In this document: piece by piece, positions 15,978 through 26,159 of the stretch
Layout: each line of letters opens with the position of its first letter
How positions within the stretch are numbered: the first letter of the stretch is position 1
Source: Methylomonas lenta
GTDB taxonomy: Bacteria > Pseudomonadota > Gammaproteobacteria > Methylococcales > Methylomonadaceae
Length of the DNA stretch: 32,345 nucleotides
NCBI RefSeq assembly: GCF_001644015.1
Contig: NZ_LUUI01000131.1
Span: 1 to 32,345 of the forward strand
Direction of reading: 5' to 3'
The notes under the pieces: model-generated
The model's input: only the letters and a program-made list of their open reading frames with translations
The model's database searches: none
What the model was told of the DNA's origin: nothing
Translations under genes and position numbers: made by a program

Positions 15978-16564
15978 GCGCCATTAAAGTGGTAATGGTC
16001 GACAATTACGACTCGTTTACCTATAACCTGGTGCAATATTTCGGCGAACTGGGTGCCGATGTCACGGTAGTACGCAATGACGAAGTCAGCGTCGCAGACA
16101 TCGCCGCGCTGCAGCCGGATAAAATCGTTATATCCCCCGGCCCATGTACGCCAAAGGAAGCTGGCATCTCGGTAGAAACCATCCGCACTTATGCCGGTAA
16201 AATCCCGCTATTGGGGGTTTGTCTCGGCCACCAAAGCATAGGCTACGCTTTCGGCGGCAACATTATTCACGCCAAAAGCATTATGCACGGTAAGACCTCG
16301 CCGGTGTATCACAACGATGTCGGCGTATTCAAAGGCTTGAGCAACCCATTCACCGCCACCCGCTACCATTCGCTGGTGATAGAACAAGCCAGCTTGCCGG
16401 ATTGCCTGGAAATTACCGCCTGGACCCAGGACGAAGCCGGCAATATCGACGAGATCATGGGTGTACGCCACAAAACCCTGGACATCGAAGGTGTGCAATT
16501 CCACCCGGAGTCGATTTTGACCGAACATGGACATGACATGTTGCGGAATTTTTTGCAGCGTTAA
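15974..16564 (+). CDS. trpG: Anthranilate synthase component II (glutamine amidotransferase)
   Basis: TrpG hydrolyses glutamine and channels ammonia to TrpE. The 196-aa class I amidotransferase has the nucleophile Cys83 in GVCLGHQ and the His177/Glu179 dyad in FHPES. The N-terminus is [21 protein letters not shown]. It overlaps trpE by 4 nt, and its start sits behind GGAGGAAAAGC inside trpE, a strong ribosome binding site. trpD and trpC, often next in gammaproteobacteria, are not here, because a deaminase gene follows after 93 nt. A dual role as PabA is possible, as in organisms with one shared amidotransferase. Confidence 0.95.
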   Translation: MSAIKVVMVDNYDSFTYNLVQYFGELGADVTVVRNDEVSVADIAALQPDKIVISPGPCTPKEAGISVETIRTYAGKIPLLGVCLGHQSIGYAFGGNIIHAKSIMHGKTSPVYHNDVGVFKGLSNPFTATRYHSLVIEQASLPDCLEITAWTQDEAGNIDEIMGVRHKTLDIEGVQFHPESILTEHGHDMLRNFLQR

Positions 16565-16657
16565 TTTGGCTGTTTAAGTTCGGTTAGATAGTAGTCTCGA
16601 TTTCACTGTACATATTGAGGCTGCCATTTTCTCATCCAGCTTTAGATTCGGAGAAAT

Positions 16658-17131
16658 ATGATGGATTACAGAGACATGCTTGCTATTGCCTACGCCGAAG
16701 CTCAATCTGGATTTGATGAAGGCGGGGTACCGGTCGGGGCGGCCTTATTTGATGCTGATGGAAATTTGTTGGGTCGCGGGCGTAATCGGCGGGTGCAAGA
16801 TAACGATCCTTCGGTACATGGTGAAACCGATGCGTTCCGTAAGGCTGGCCGCCAAAACAATTATCGCGACAAGATTTTGGTGACGACATTAGCACCCTGC
16901 TGGTATTGCTCAGGATTGATCCGTCAATTCAATATAGGCACTGTAGTGGTGGGTGAATCGGCCAACTTTGAGGGGCATCTGGATTGGTTGCGAGAGGCTG
17001 GAGTTAACGTTATTGAAATGCACGATGAAAAATGCACAGCATTAATGAAGCAGTTTATCGAGGTTTCTCCACATATTTGGTTTGAAGATATTGGTGAATG
17101 CGATCAATGCAACCTTGAATCTACGCCATAA
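16658..17131 (+). CDS. Cytosine deaminase, fungal Fcy1-like zinc nucleobase deaminase
   Basis: This is a small zinc-dependent deaminase of the CDA superfamily, 157 aa. The zinc and proton-shuttle residues are His54 and Glu56 (VHGETDAF) and Cys81/Cys84 (APCWYC). The C-terminal block WFEDIGE (141-147) and an EGGVPVGAAL start resemble yeast cytosine deaminase, which is the same length, more than tRNA adenosine deaminase TadA. The likely reaction is cytosine to uracil for pyrimidine salvage. Guanine or another base is less likely. Two adjacent ATGs (16658, 16661) both fit the GGAG ribosome binding site at 16650-16653. It stands between trpG and a flavoprotein gene without obvious operon partners. 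Confidence 0.85.
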   Translation: MMDYRDMLAIAYAEAQSGFDEGGVPVGAALFDADGNLLGRGRNRRVQDNDPSVHGETDAFRKAGRQNNYRDKILVTTLAPCWYCSGLIRQFNIGTVVVGESANFEGHLDWLREAGVNVIEMHDEKCTALMKQFIEVSPHIWFEDIGECDQCNLESTP

Positions 17132-17198
17132 AGTGATTTCAAATTCTACAAGAATATCTTTGCGCCCTTTCGCTTGATGCCAAGCAAGCAGACGCTAC

Positions 17199-18437
17199 AT
17201 GACCTGCTCTACTAAATCTGTTGCCATTATCGGTGCTGGCCCTGCTGGCTTAATGGCCGCAGAAGTGTTAAGCCAAGCCGGCATGAAAGTAGATGTTTAT
17301 GATGCCATGCCTTCGGCAGGCCGCAAGTTTTTGATGGCCGGTAAAGGTGGGATGAATATTACTCATGCAGAGGCCTTCGAGCCGTTTGTGGCCCGCTACG
17401 GTAGTCGCCGGATAGAATTGGAACCCATGTTACTGGAATTTTCGCCGGCTGCACTAAGGGCCTGGGCTCTGGGTTTGGGTATCGAAACCTTTGTCGGTTC
17501 GTCGGGTCGGGTATTCCCAACCGAAATGAAAGCAGCGCCTTTGCTACGCGCTTGGCTACATCGATTGCGCGAGTCTGGCGTACAGTTTCACATGCGTCAT
17601 CGCTGGCTGGGTTGGACTGATGTTAACTTGCTACGCTTTGCTCACAACGATGCCGAAATAGCAGTGGTTGCCGATGTAGTGATTCTGGCTTTGGGTGGCG
17701 GCAGTTGGCCACAACTAGGTTCAAACGCAGCCTGGCTACCGGTGTTGCAGCAACTCAGTGTCGAAGTGGCCCCACTACAACCGGCTAATTGCGGTTTTGA
17801 AGTTGCGTGGAGTGCGTTTTTCCGCGATAAATTTGCCGGTATACCTATAAAAGCCGTCAGACTGGATTTTAGCAGTACTCAAGATAATAAATTCAGCCAA
17901 GCAGGTGAATTAATGCTGACCAAGTATGGTCTGGAAGGCGGATTGATTTACGCCTGCTCGGCGATGTTGCGAGATGAAATTAGCCTGTCAGGTTCCGCGC
18001 TAATTTATTTGGATTTAAGTCCGGACCGAGACTTAAGCGATATCTTATCCCGCTTGTCTAAGCCGCGCGGTAAAGCTTCATTGAGCAATCATCTTCGTAA
18101 ATGTTTAAATTTAGATGCTGCCAAATTAGCTTTGCTGCGCGAAGCTTTATCCGCCGAACAAATGCATGATTCTAAACTGCTAGGCAACACTCTAAAAGCC
18201 TTGCCGATCAAACTATTAGCAACCCGTCCACTGGTAGAAGCCATTAGCAGTGCCGGTGGTGTGAGTTTTTTAGCCTGTGATGAACATTTAATGTTAAAAA
18301 ATCGACCGGGTGTGTTTTGCGCCGGCGAAATGCTGGATTGGGAAGCCCCCACCGGCGGCTACTTATTAACCGCCTGTCTGGCAACCGGGCGAGCTGCTGG
18401 ATTGGGTGCTTTGGATTGGTTAAAACAGCAAGCGTAA
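17199..18437 (+). CDS. TIGR03862/HI0933-like NAD(P)/FAD-dependent oxidoreductase
   Basis: This 412-aa flavoprotein is of the HI0933/BaiN-like group. The FAD-binding Rossmann motif is IIGAGPAGLMAAEVLSQAG near the N-terminus, followed by the characteristic GRKFLMAGKGGMNITHAE. The second nucleotide-binding motif is VILALGGGSWPQLGS, and the C-terminal GVFCAGEMLDWEAPTGGYLL completes the FAD site. The sequence best fits the subfamily whose members have no well-established reaction. There is no clear ribosome binding site before the ATG at 17199. The gap from the deaminase gene is 67 nt. It appears to be a stand-alone core gene. Confidence 0.85.
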   Translation: MTCSTKSVAIIGAGPAGLMAAEVLSQAGMKVDVYDAMPSAGRKFLMAGKGGMNITHAEAFEPFVARYGSRRIELEPMLLEFSPAALRAWALGLGIETFVGSSGRVFPTEMKAAPLLRAWLHRLRESGVQFHMRHRWLGWTDVNLLRFAHNDAEIAVVADVVILALGGGSWPQLGSNAAWLPVLQQLSVEVAPLQPANCGFEVAWSAFFRDKFAGIPIKAVRLDFSSTQDNKFSQAGELMLTKYGLEGGLIYACSAMLRDEISLSGSALIYLDLSPDRDLSDILSRLSKPRGKASLSNHLRKCLNLDAAKLALLREALSAEQMHDSKLLGNTLKALPIKLLATRPLVEAISSAGGVSFLACDEHLMLKNRPGVFCAGEMLDWEAPTGGYLLTACLATGRAAGLGALDWLKQQA

Positions 18438-18517
18438 CCAACAGGCTGTTTTAAATCCGTATCAACGCTTAGCCTCCACTATAATTCATATTTTCCAGCC
18501 CTGTCTGACCGTTAGCT

Positions 18518-20545
18518 ATGTGTTTATACTTCTCGCGCCACCGAGTCGGTCTAGTACTTTTTTTGTACCTACTGACTCAAGCTTTATTAGCTGAAGAGTT
18601 TCCATCCGATACCATTGAATCGACCCGCGAACTATTGCCTTTGAGTTGGGAAGAACTCACTGTGCTAGATGTATCCGGTCTGGCTCGTCAGGAACAGTCG
18701 GTTCAAAATAGCCCAGCGGCTGCATTTGTGATTACCTCTGAAGACATTCGGCGGGCCGGGGTTACCAGTTTGCCGGAAGTATTAAGGATGGTGCCAGGTA
18801 TGAATGTGGCCAAAATCAATGCCTGGAATTGGGCCGTCAGTGCGCGCGGTTTTAACGATCTTTATGCCAATAAACTACAAGTGATGATAGACGGCCGTAG
18901 CATTTACGATCCGTTGGTGAGTGGTGTGTATTGGGGGCAGCAAACCCCTGCCTTACAGGATATTGAACGTATTGAAGTGTTACGTGGACCCAGCGGTAGT
19001 TTGTGGGGCGCTAATGCGGTCAATGGCACCATCAACATTGTCACTCGTTCCGCACAGGATACCCAAGGCGGTTTACTCAGCGGAGGTGGTGGCACTGAAG
19101 AACAGGGCTTTGGCGGGATACGTTACGGCGGAAAATTGTCCGATGCGACTTTTTTGCGTGGCACACTGAGTGGCATTCATCGTGACGCCAGTATTGACTT
19201 GGTGGGTGATCAGGATACTCACGATAATGGCGATACAGAGACCGGTAATTTTCGTTTGGACAGTCAATTGAGCGAACATGATCAATTGATGCTGGAAGGT
19301 AATGTATCCCGCTATCGTCAGCATGGCTATTTCATCGGCGTATCGTCACCCACGCCGCCACTTTGGCGGCAGGATGATTTTGGTCGCGATGGCATAACAG
19401 GTAGTTTGCAAGGCAGTTGGAAGCATCTTACCGACAGTGGTCATCATACGGATTTGAATATGTCATTTACCCAAACCAATTGGGATTTGACGACGAATAA
19501 TATGAGCCGCTCACAGGGGGTGCTGGATTTTCAACACAGCCTGCCAAGCTATGACAATCATCACTTAATGTGGGGACTCAATTACCAAATCATCAGCGAC
19601 AATTTTGATAACACCCTGACGTTGGGCTTTGAGCCAGAGAAATACACGCAACACAATGTCGGCGTATTTTTACAGGATCAAATTGATCTGTTTGAAGATT
19701 GGGTTCTGACGTTGGGCAATCGGGTAGAGCATTTTACCTACACCGGCTGGGAAACTGAACCTAACGCACGCTTACTATGGATGCCCAATAAACAACATAG
19801 CTTATGGGCAGCAGTATCGCGTGCGGTCGTACTGCCTAACCGGGCTCAGCACAGCATTCGTTTGTTTAAAACTATACCCGGTAGCAACACGTTTTTTGAG
19901 GCCACAGCCAATCCTGACATGCTGACTGAAAACCTGCTGGCTTATGAGTTAGGTTGGCGCTGGCAGATTGCCAGTAATCTCGATATCGATACCGCGCTGT
20001 TTTACAACATCTACGATCGCATGCAGGGTACTAAATTTACCGGTAATGTCAGAACAGACCCTATCTACGGTAATGTGTTGGAAGCCACAGTCGGTAATTA
20101 CCGGCATGTTGAAAGCTATGGCCTGGAGATGTCCATCAATTATCGGGTTAATCATGATTGGCGCCTGCAGGCTTCATATAGCGGCAATCAATTCGATGCC
20201 AAGTATGATGCCAATGTATCGTGGTTTCGCGACCCGGATGCCGAGCAACATTTCAATCCGCAACATAGACTATCATTACGCTCATTATTTAACCTGACCC
20301 CTGAAATTGAACTGGATGCCTGGGGTCGTTTCGTCGATGAGATTTATGTAGACCGAACAAGCATACCGGCTTATTTCACACTTGATTTGCGCTTGGGCTG
20401 GCATCCGCATAAAGATCTGGAGTTATCATTCAGTGGGCAAAACCTGCTCGATAACCAACACCCGGAATTCAGTGATATTTTGTATATTCCGGTAGCTAGT
20501 CAAATCCAGCGCGGTTATGTTGCGCAATTTTCCTGGCGCTTTTGA
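18518..20545 (+). CDS. TonB-dependent outer-membrane receptor
   Basis: This is a 675-aa outer-membrane beta-barrel receptor with a plug domain. The N-terminal signal peptide (to about ALLAEEF, residue 25) is followed by a stretch typical of this receptor type (SWEELTVLDVSG). The plug covers about residues 55-170, with VPGMNVAKINAWNWAVSARG, LQVMIDGRSIYDP and IEVLRGPSGSLWGANAVNG. The rest is barrel strands ending in an aromatic C-terminus (QFSWRF). The substrate could be an iron chelate, vitamin B12-like or sugar-derived ligand. The gene is followed 10 nt later by a YfiR-family gene and then a hybrid sensor kinase, suggesting that uptake and signalling are linked. Confidence 0.9.
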   Translation: MCLYFSRHRVGLVLFLYLLTQALLAEEFPSDTIESTRELLPLSWEELTVLDVSGLARQEQSVQNSPAAAFVITSEDIRRAGVTSLPEVLRMVPGMNVAKINAWNWAVSARGFNDLYANKLQVMIDGRSIYDPLVSGVYWGQQTPALQDIERIEVLRGPSGSLWGANAVNGTINIVTRSAQDTQGGLLSGGGGTEEQGFGGIRYGGKLSDATFLRGTLSGIHRDASIDLVGDQDTHDNGDTETGNFRLDSQLSEHDQLMLEGNVSRYRQHGYFIGVSSPTPPLWRQDDFGRDGITGSLQGSWKHLTDSGHHTDLNMSFTQTNWDLTTNNMSRSQGVLDFQHSLPSYDNHHLMWGLNYQIISDNFDNTLTLGFEPEKYTQHNVGVFLQDQIDLFEDWVLTLGNRVEHFTYTGWETEPNARLLWMPNKQHSLWAAVSRAVVLPNRAQHSIRLFKTIPGSNTFFEATANPDMLTENLLAYELGWRWQIASNLDIDTALFYNIYDRMQGTKFTGNVRTDPIYGNVLEATVGNYRHVESYGLEMSINYRVNHDWRLQASYSGNQFDAKYDANVSWFRDPDAEQHFNPQHRLSLRSLFNLTPEIELDAWGRFVDEIYVDRTSIPAYFTLDLRLGWHPHKDLELSFSGQNLLDNQHPEFSDILYIPVASQIQRGYVAQFSWRF

Positions 20546-20555
20546 GAGCGGGATT

Positions 20556-21074
20556 GTGACCAAGGCAATCCTGAAATTACTCTTGTTGAGTATTGGTTTT
20601 TGTCTGCCTGGTATTTGCTGTGGCGACGCTAACCCAGCCATAAGTCGCGAATATCAACTTAAAACCGCTTATCTATTTCATTTTGCCGAACTGGCGCAAT
20701 GGCCAGATTCGACACAAATGACTATCTGCGTAAAAGGTGACAATCCTTTGCGTTTTTATCTGCCGGCGCTGGAAGGCATGGAAGTCGATAACAAAATCGT
20801 ACATATTCTGCTCGATCCTGTTTTTGCTATCGAGCAATGCCAGATTTTGTTTCTCAGCGAACTGGATGCGCTTTCCGAAGCGATGCTGACGCAAGCCAAA
20901 ATACACCATGTATTACTGGTCAGCGATGTTGAGCAGTTTGCCAGCAAGGGCGGCATGATTCAATTTACCCTGCGTGATAATAAATTAAAGCTAATAGTCA
21001 ATCTTGCTTCAGTCAGGGCAGCCAATTTACGGCTCAGCTCAAAACTGTTGCGAATGGCGGAGATACTGGAATGA
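20556..21074 (+). CDS. YfiR-family periplasmic protein (DUF4154)
   Basis: This is a 172-aa secreted protein of the YfiR family. In Pseudomonas, YfiR sits in the periplasm and represses the CHASE8-containing cyclase YfiN. A GTG start at 20556 is chosen: it gives a clean signal peptide ([19 protein letters not shown] then ICCGDA) and has GCGGGA upstream. The longer frame from 20517 lies inside the receptor gene. Family marks are [27 protein letters not shown] and QCQILFLSE. It starts 10 nt after the receptor gene and overlaps the kinase gene by 4 nt (ATGA). Strict co-expression with the kinase suggests it binds the kinase's periplasmic domain. Confidence 0.85.
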   Translation: MTKAILKLLLLSIGFCLPGICCGDANPAISREYQLKTAYLFHFAELAQWPDSTQMTICVKGDNPLRFYLPALEGMEVDNKIVHILLDPVFAIEQCQILFLSELDALSEAMLTQAKIHHVLLVSDVEQFASKGGMIQFTLRDNKLKLIVNLASVRAANLRLSSKLLRMAEILE

Positions 21075-22975
21075 GCATAAGACATAAACCTCGAGTTTCC
21101 ATCAGCCGCAAGCTGGCGTTAATTCTGAGACTGATGGCAGGTTTAACGCTGTTGGTGGCAAGCTTGACATTGGCGTTTCGTGAATATAACGCGCTGCATG
21201 AAAACATAGGCAATCAACTCACATTAATGGCCGATATGATAGGGCAAAATAGCAGTGTCGCCTTGTTATTCGATGACAACAAAACGGCTAAAGAAGTTTT
21301 GGATTCACTCAAGCATGACCCCGACATCATTGCTGCGATTATTGAAAACTCATCGGGAGAAACTTTTGCCACCTATGCGCATGCGGAACAACATTGGACC
21401 GGCTTTTGGCCGGCTTTTTTACCCCAAACTCGCGAGGTCCGACGAGCTATTTTATTTAGTAATGATGAGATCGTCGGCAACATTACGCTAGTCGCAGATT
21501 TACATCGGCATTATCTTGCTTTGTTAGACAACATGGCCATTAACGCCGGCATTGTCTTCATTGCGCTGAGTTTGGCCGGCTTGTTTGTATTACGTCTGCA
21601 ACGCTCGTTGCTGCGTCCTATCATACAGTTAGCCGAGACTGCACGTCAGATCGAACGTGACAATGATTACAGCATGCGCTCGGTATATGCCGGTAATGAT
21701 GAAATCAGTGATTTATCAGATGCTTTTAATAACATGCTGCAGCAGATTCAGCTAAATGAAACTGACTTGGAAATGCAAGTACTTAACCGTACCCATGAAC
21801 TGCAAATAGCCAAGCAAGCCGCCGAATCGGCTAATCAGGCCAAAAGTGAGTTTTTGGCCAATATGAGTCACGAAATTCGTACGCCGATGAACGCTATCGT
21901 GGGGTTGGTGGAACTGTGTCTGAATACCCCGTTGACTGACAAACAATGTCAATATCTGCAACGCGTACAAATGGCATCACGCTCGCTGATGACTATCATT
22001 AACGATATTTTGGATTTTTCCAAAATGGAAGCCGGTAAAATGGAGCTGGAGAGCATTCCATTTTTACTGCAGGATATACTGGATCAGGTGTATTCCACCA
22101 TGGCAGAGCTATCGGCTCGTAAAAATCTCAGCTTAAATCACTCACAAACAGACCACGGCCTTGCTGTCATAGGTGACCCACAACGTTTGCAGCAAGTTTT
22201 AATCAATTTAATCGGCAATGCCATTAAATTTACCGCGCGTGGTGAAGTCAAGGTGACTGTCAGTGAAATCAGTCGTGATTCAGAAAAGGTTTTTTTGCAG
22301 TTTTGTGTCAGCGATACAGGAATTGGTATCAGTGTCGAACAACAAAACCGCTTGTTTCAGGCTTTTACTCAGGGTGACAGTAGCGTCACGCGCAATTACG
22401 GTGGCACTGGCTTGGGTTTGATTATTTCAAAGCGATTGATCGAACAAATGGGCGGCAGTATTTATTTGGAAAGTGAACTGAATGTCGGTTCTCGTTTTAT
22501 ATTTACAGTTAGATTCGGCCTGTCCGATTTAACCAATGTTAGGCAGGTAGAACAGCAAGATCACCTACAACTTGAATCTCAGCAGTTACAAGTCCTGCCG
22601 GGTATGCGGGTATTGCTGGCGGAAGATAATGAGATTAATCGGATTGTGGCAGTGGAGTTGCTGAAAAAAATGCAAATCCAGGTTGATATTGCCGAAAATG
22701 GTGCCATTGCCTTAAATAAAGTGCAATGTAATCGGTACGATACTGTTTTGATGGATGTGCAGATGCCGGTTATGGATGGCTATATGGCAACTCAACGCAT
22801 AAAAGAAATGCCAGAGTATCAAGATCTGCCTATCATAGCCATGACAGCCAACGCTATGCAGGAAGACAGATTAAAATGCCTACAGGCTGGGATGGTCGAT
22901 CACATCAGTAAACCCATCTTGCCGATCACTTTGTACAGGGTGCTAGCAAAATGGGTTAAGCCTGAAAAACTATAG
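21071..22975 (+). CDS. Hybrid sensor histidine kinase with CHASE8-like periplasmic domain
   Basis: This is a 634-aa inner-membrane kinase. The first membrane segment is at about 14-35. A CHASE8-like periplasmic domain spans about 40-150 ([20 protein letters not shown], then DDPIIAAI-like and GETFATYAH segments). The second membrane segment is at about 157-176, followed by HAMP (177-232). HisKA has phospho-His267 in [11 protein letters not shown]. The ATPase domain has N-box [19 protein letters not shown] and GGTGLGL. A C-terminal receiver has the acidic pair in LAEDNE and phospho-Asp562 in [12 protein letters not shown]. It has no output domain, so it probably passes phosphate to a separate regulator. 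It is translationally coupled to the YfiR gene, and its stop is 1 nt from the converging SPOR gene. Confidence 0.9.
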   Translation: MSIRHKPRVSISRKLALILRLMAGLTLLVASLTLAFREYNALHENIGNQLTLMADMIGQNSSVALLFDDNKTAKEVLDSLKHDPDIIAAIIENSSGETFATYAHAEQHWTGFWPAFLPQTREVRRAILFSNDEIVGNITLVADLHRHYLALLDNMAINAGIVFIALSLAGLFVLRLQRSLLRPIIQLAETARQIERDNDYSMRSVYAGNDEISDLSDAFNNMLQQIQLNETDLEMQVLNRTHELQIAKQAAESANQAKSEFLANMSHEIRTPMNAIVGLVELCLNTPLTDKQCQYLQRVQMASRSLMTIINDILDFSKMEAGKMELESIPFLLQDILDQVYSTMAELSARKNLSLNHSQTDHGLAVIGDPQRLQQVLINLIGNAIKFTARGEVKVTVSEISRDSEKVFLQFCVSDTGIGISVEQQNRLFQAFTQGDSSVTRNYGGTGLGLIISKRLIEQMGGSIYLESELNVGSRFIFTVRFGLSDLTNVRQVEQQDHLQLESQQLQVLPGMRVLLAEDNEINRIVAVELLKKMQIQVDIAENGAIALNKVQCNRYDTVLMDVQMPVMDGYMATQRIKEMPEYQDLPIIAMTANAMQEDRLKCLQAGMVDHISKPILPITLYRVLAKWVKPEKL

Positions 22976-22976
22976 C

Positions 22977-23618
22977 CTACTTTCCCTGCTCGGTGACTAT
23001 TACGCCAATACCATTCTTTTGCAGTAATTCTTTGATGGTGGCAACGCTGGTAGGGTTATCGTAAGGTCCGATTTTGATGCGATGCCAATTAACATTACCT
23101 ACTTTTGCTTTTTCAACCTTAGCTTCAATACCGAGAGTGGCCAACCGGGCTTTATGACGTTCGGCATCGGCAGCTTCACGAAATGAACCCGCTTGCATCA
23201 TATATTTGCTGGCTTTGGTTTTGCCCACTAGTTCTTCACGAACCCGACTTTTGATTTCATAATCCGGTACCACGGTTTCTGCCTGCGGCAAAATCGTATA
23301 AAAATCGTAGCTGGGTTCTACTGGTTGTTCGGGTTCTGGTTCTGGTTTTGGCTCTGGTTTCTTTTCCGCTTCGTTAGTAGCGGTTGTTTTGGGTTGAAGC
23401 GGAATTTCTTGTTTGATAGGTTGGCTAACCTCGACTTCCGCATTGCCGGAAACCAGCTCAGTCACCTTGTTACGTATCATATTCAAAAACACTATAAACG
23501 CCACAATCAAGGCCGCGACTAACAACCAGCGCCACCACAGGGTTGGTCCCTTTTTTTGGCGTCTGCGTGTCGCGTTGTAACTACTGGACTGTACGCGATG
23601 TTTATAGTCTCTGGGCAT
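22977..23618 (-). CDS. SPOR-domain protein (FtsN-like)
   Basis: This is a 213-aa bitopic inner-membrane protein. A short basic cytosolic part (RRRQKKG) is followed by a membrane segment at about 28-48. Next comes a Glu/Pro/Lys-rich periplasmic linker (KPEPKPEPEPEQPVEP), then a C-terminal SPOR domain (about 136-213) that binds peptidoglycan stripped of stem peptides at division sites. FtsN has the same architecture. The start at 23618 (MPRDYKHR) resembles FtsN N-termini and overlaps the argS stop by 1 nt (TAATG). A longer frame to 23711 lies inside argS. Coupling of argS with an FtsN-like SPOR gene is common in gammaproteobacteria. It converges with the hybrid kinase with no visible terminator between them. 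Confidence 0.9.
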   Translation of the reverse strand: MPRDYKHRVQSSSYNATRRRQKKGPTLWWRWLLVAALIVAFIVFLNMIRNKVTELVSGNAEVEVSQPIKQEIPLQPKTTATNEAEKKPEPKPEPEPEQPVEPSYDFYTILPQAETVVPDYEIKSRVREELVGKTKASKYMMQAGSFREAADAERHKARLATLGIEAKVEKAKVGNVNWHRIKIGPYDNPTSVATIKELLQKNGIGVIVTEQGK

Positions 23619-25378
23619 TACATCGATTCCGGCAGATGGATTTTCAGTAAGTTCAGAGCGTTGGCCAGCACTTGCTTGACTGCGCAAATTAAATTTAGAC
23701 GCGCATTGCATAGCGGCTCATCGTCCACTAAAAACTGATGGGCATTGTAATAACTATGAAACTGATTGGCTAATTCACGCAGGTAATGAATTAATTGGTG
23801 TGGTTCGTATTGCAGCGCAGAGCGTTCCAATATCTCAGGATATTTAGATAAAGTGGTCAATAAGGCAGTTTCCTGCGCTTCAGTCAGTAAATTCAAATGT
23901 TGCATGCCCAAATGTAAATTGCGTTCACGGCCTTTTTCATCCAGTTGCCGCAACACGCTGCAAACCCTCGCATAGGCATACTGCACATAATAAACCGGGT
24001 TCTCATTGCTTTTGGAGGTAGCCAGCTTTAAATCAAAATCCATGTGCTGCTCGGATTTACGCATCACATAAAAAAAACGGCAAGCATCTTTGCCTACTTC
24101 GTTGCGCAATTGACGCAAGGTGACAAATTCACCGGATCGGGTGGACATCTGTACTTTTTCATCACCTCGATACAGCACCGCAAATTGCACCAGTAATACT
24201 TTTAACTTGGAATTATCTGCACCCAAAGCTTGCATGGCTGCGTTGACACGTGGAATATAGCCATGGTGATCGGCACCCCAGATATTCACAATTTGATCAA
24301 AGCCGCGATCCAGTTTGTTCATGTGATAAGCAATATCGGAGGCAAAATAGGTGCTTTGACCATTGTCGCGTATTACCACTCGATCTTTTTCATCACCCAA
24401 GCGGCTGGAAGCAAACCAAGTGGCACCATCCTGTTTGTAGAGATATCCCGCTTCATCCAAGCGTTGTAGTGCTAGCTGTAGAGAGTTATCCTCCATCAGC
24501 GAGCGTTCGGAAAACCAGTGTTGATAGCTAACGCCAAATTCCTGCAAATCGTCTTTGATATCGGCAAGAATCTCATTCAAACCGGCCTGAAATACATCAT
24601 TGTATTGGTTCGGTCCTAATAAAGTTTTAGCACGATCGATCAAGGCATCTATATGTTTTTCCTTGTCGCCGCCTTGCAGCTCATCGGGCGGAATGTCTTC
24701 CAGCACCAATTCAACCGGTCGGCGATAATCGTTACCCGATTTTTTGTGTAAATTAAACGCGGTTTCGCGCACATATTCACCGCGATAACCGTTACTGGGA
24801 AATGGCAACACTTCGCCACATTCTTCCAAATAGCGTAACCAGACACTAGTAGCCAGAATGTCCATCTGCCGGCCGGCATCGTTGACATAATATTCGCGCT
24901 CAACTTTGAAGCCGGCGGCTTGCAATAAGTCTGCTACAGCCGAACCATAGGCAGCTCCGCGACCATGGCCGACATGAAGCGGTCCTGTTGGATTAGCCGA
25001 GACAAATTCCACCTGCACCCGTTTACCGGCACCGATGTCGCTTAAGCCAAACTCAGAGCCGGCATCATGGATATGTTTAACGATTTCAAATTGGCTATCA
25101 GGGTTGATGAAAAAATTGATAAAGCCGGGGCCAGCAATTTCAACTTTGCTAACCAGGTTATGGGTGGGAATTTCGGCGATGATTTTTTCAGCCAGTTGGC
25201 GAGGATTGGTTTTGGCGGGTTTAGCCAGCAGCATGGCCAGGTTAGTGGCAAAATCACCATGTTGACTGTCGCGCGCGCGTTCCAAATTAACTTGCACAAC
25301 AATTTCATGGTCAAGAACACCTTGCGTTTTCAGGGCATCAACAGCATGTTGCAACAGGTATTCGAGCTTATGTTTCAT
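23618..25378 (-). CDS. argS: Arginyl-tRNA synthetase
   Basis: ArgRS charges tRNA-Arg with arginine. The 586-aa class Ia enzyme has an N-terminal tRNA D-loop-recognition domain and the HIGH-type signature [11 protein letters not shown] (following SANPTGPL). The KMSKS position is replaced by VQMSTRSG, as is usual for this family, and a DALR-type anticodon-binding C-terminus carries the [10 protein letters not shown] segment. The length is typical. The gene lies 100 nt after yggS, from which it is separated by a predicted terminator, and it overlaps the SPOR gene by 1 nt. Confidence 0.96.
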   Translation of the reverse strand: MKHKLEYLLQHAVDALKTQGVLDHEIVVQVNLERARDSQHGDFATNLAMLLAKPAKTNPRQLAEKIIAEIPTHNLVSKVEIAGPGFINFFINPDSQFEIVKHIHDAGSEFGLSDIGAGKRVQVEFVSANPTGPLHVGHGRGAAYGSAVADLLQAAGFKVEREYYVNDAGRQMDILATSVWLRYLEECGEVLPFPSNGYRGEYVRETAFNLHKKSGNDYRRPVELVLEDIPPDELQGGDKEKHIDALIDRAKTLLGPNQYNDVFQAGLNEILADIKDDLQEFGVSYQHWFSERSLMEDNSLQLALQRLDEAGYLYKQDGATWFASSRLGDEKDRVVIRDNGQSTYFASDIAYHMNKLDRGFDQIVNIWGADHHGYIPRVNAAMQALGADNSKLKVLLVQFAVLYRGDEKVQMSTRSGEFVTLRQLRNEVGKDACRFFYVMRKSEQHMDFDLKLATSKSNENPVYYVQYAYARVCSVLRQLDEKGRERNLHLGMQHLNLLTEAQETALLTTLSKYPEILERSALQYEPHQLIHYLRELANQFHSYYNAHQFLVDDEPLCNARLNLICAVKQVLANALNLLKIHLPESM

Positions 25379-25424
25379 TATCGGAGCTAAGAAAAAGTAG
25401 GTAAAAATTGTCCTTATTATCTAT

Positions 25425-25457
25425 TAAAAAGCCCTTAATAGCTACCAAGGTGGGCTT
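25425..25457 (-). terminator. Probable terminator after yggS
   Basis: On the - strand AAGCCC (25457-25452) pairs with GGGCTT (25434-25429) across a 17-nt loop and runs into TTTTTA. It lies between the yggS stop and the argS start. The stem is only 6 bp, so the strength is uncertain. Confidence 0.45.
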
Positions 25458-25478
25458 AGGTGAGGAAGATATGAGTCG

Positions 25479-26159
25479 TTAGAGACGTTTACCAAACAGG
25501 GCAGTGCCAACTCTAACCATGCTGGCGCCCTCCATGATGGCGGCCTTCAAATCCCCGCTCATGCCAAACGAAAAGCTATCTAACTCCGGTCTATTAAGTT
25601 GCTGTACCGCTAGATACAGTTGTCGATAGGGTTGGCGTTGTTTGGCGTAGTTTGATTCGGGCTCCGGTATAGCCATTACCCCTCGTAGTCGTATGCGGGG
25701 TAATGCGCTTACTGCCGCAACTAAATCGGGTAGCTTGCCAATACTAACGCCGGATTTACTGCTTTCTTCGCTAATATTGACTTGTAGGCAAATGTTTAGC
25801 GGCGGCAAATAGTCAGGGCGTTGTTCACTAAGACGTTGAGCAATTTTTAAGCGATCGACGCTGTGCACCCAATCGAAATGGCTGGCTAGTGGTTTGGTTT
25901 TATTGGATTGGATTGGTCCGATAAAATGCCAAGTGATGTTAAATGCGGCTAATTGCTGCTGCTTGAGCAAGGCTTCTTGCAGGTAATTCTCGGCAAAATG
26001 TCGCTGCCCTAGTCTATATAACGCAGCAATATCACTCGCTGGCTTGGTTTTACTAACAGCCAGTAATTGCACGCTACCGCGTGGTCGACTGGCAATACCG
26101 GTGGCGTGGCGAATTTGACTTTGTATGTGTTGAAAACGCTCAACCATGCTGTCTGTCAT
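25479..26159 (-). CDS. yggS: YggS-family pyridoxal phosphate homeostasis protein
   Basis: This is a PLP-binding protein of the YggS/PROSC family that buffers intracellular pyridoxal phosphate and has no established catalytic activity. The PLP lysine lies in LLAVSKTKPASD (Lys37). Other marks are GQRHFAENYLQE, WHFIGPIQSNK, LQVNISEESSKSG and the C-terminal FSFGMSGDLKAAIMEGASMVRVG, read as separate motifs. The length of 226 aa is normal. Its ATG directly abuts the tatC stop, so the two are likely co-translated in hisE-tatABC-yggS. Confidence 0.93.
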   Translation of the reverse strand: MTDSMVERFQHIQSQIRHATGIASRPRGSVQLLAVSKTKPASDIAALYRLGQRHFAENYLQEALLKQQQLAAFNITWHFIGPIQSNKTKPLASHFDWVHSVDRLKIAQRLSEQRPDYLPPLNICLQVNISEESSKSGVSIGKLPDLVAAVSALPRIRLRGVMAIPEPESNYAKQRQPYRQLYLAVQQLNRPELDSFSFGMSGDLKAAIMEGASMVRVGTALFGKRL

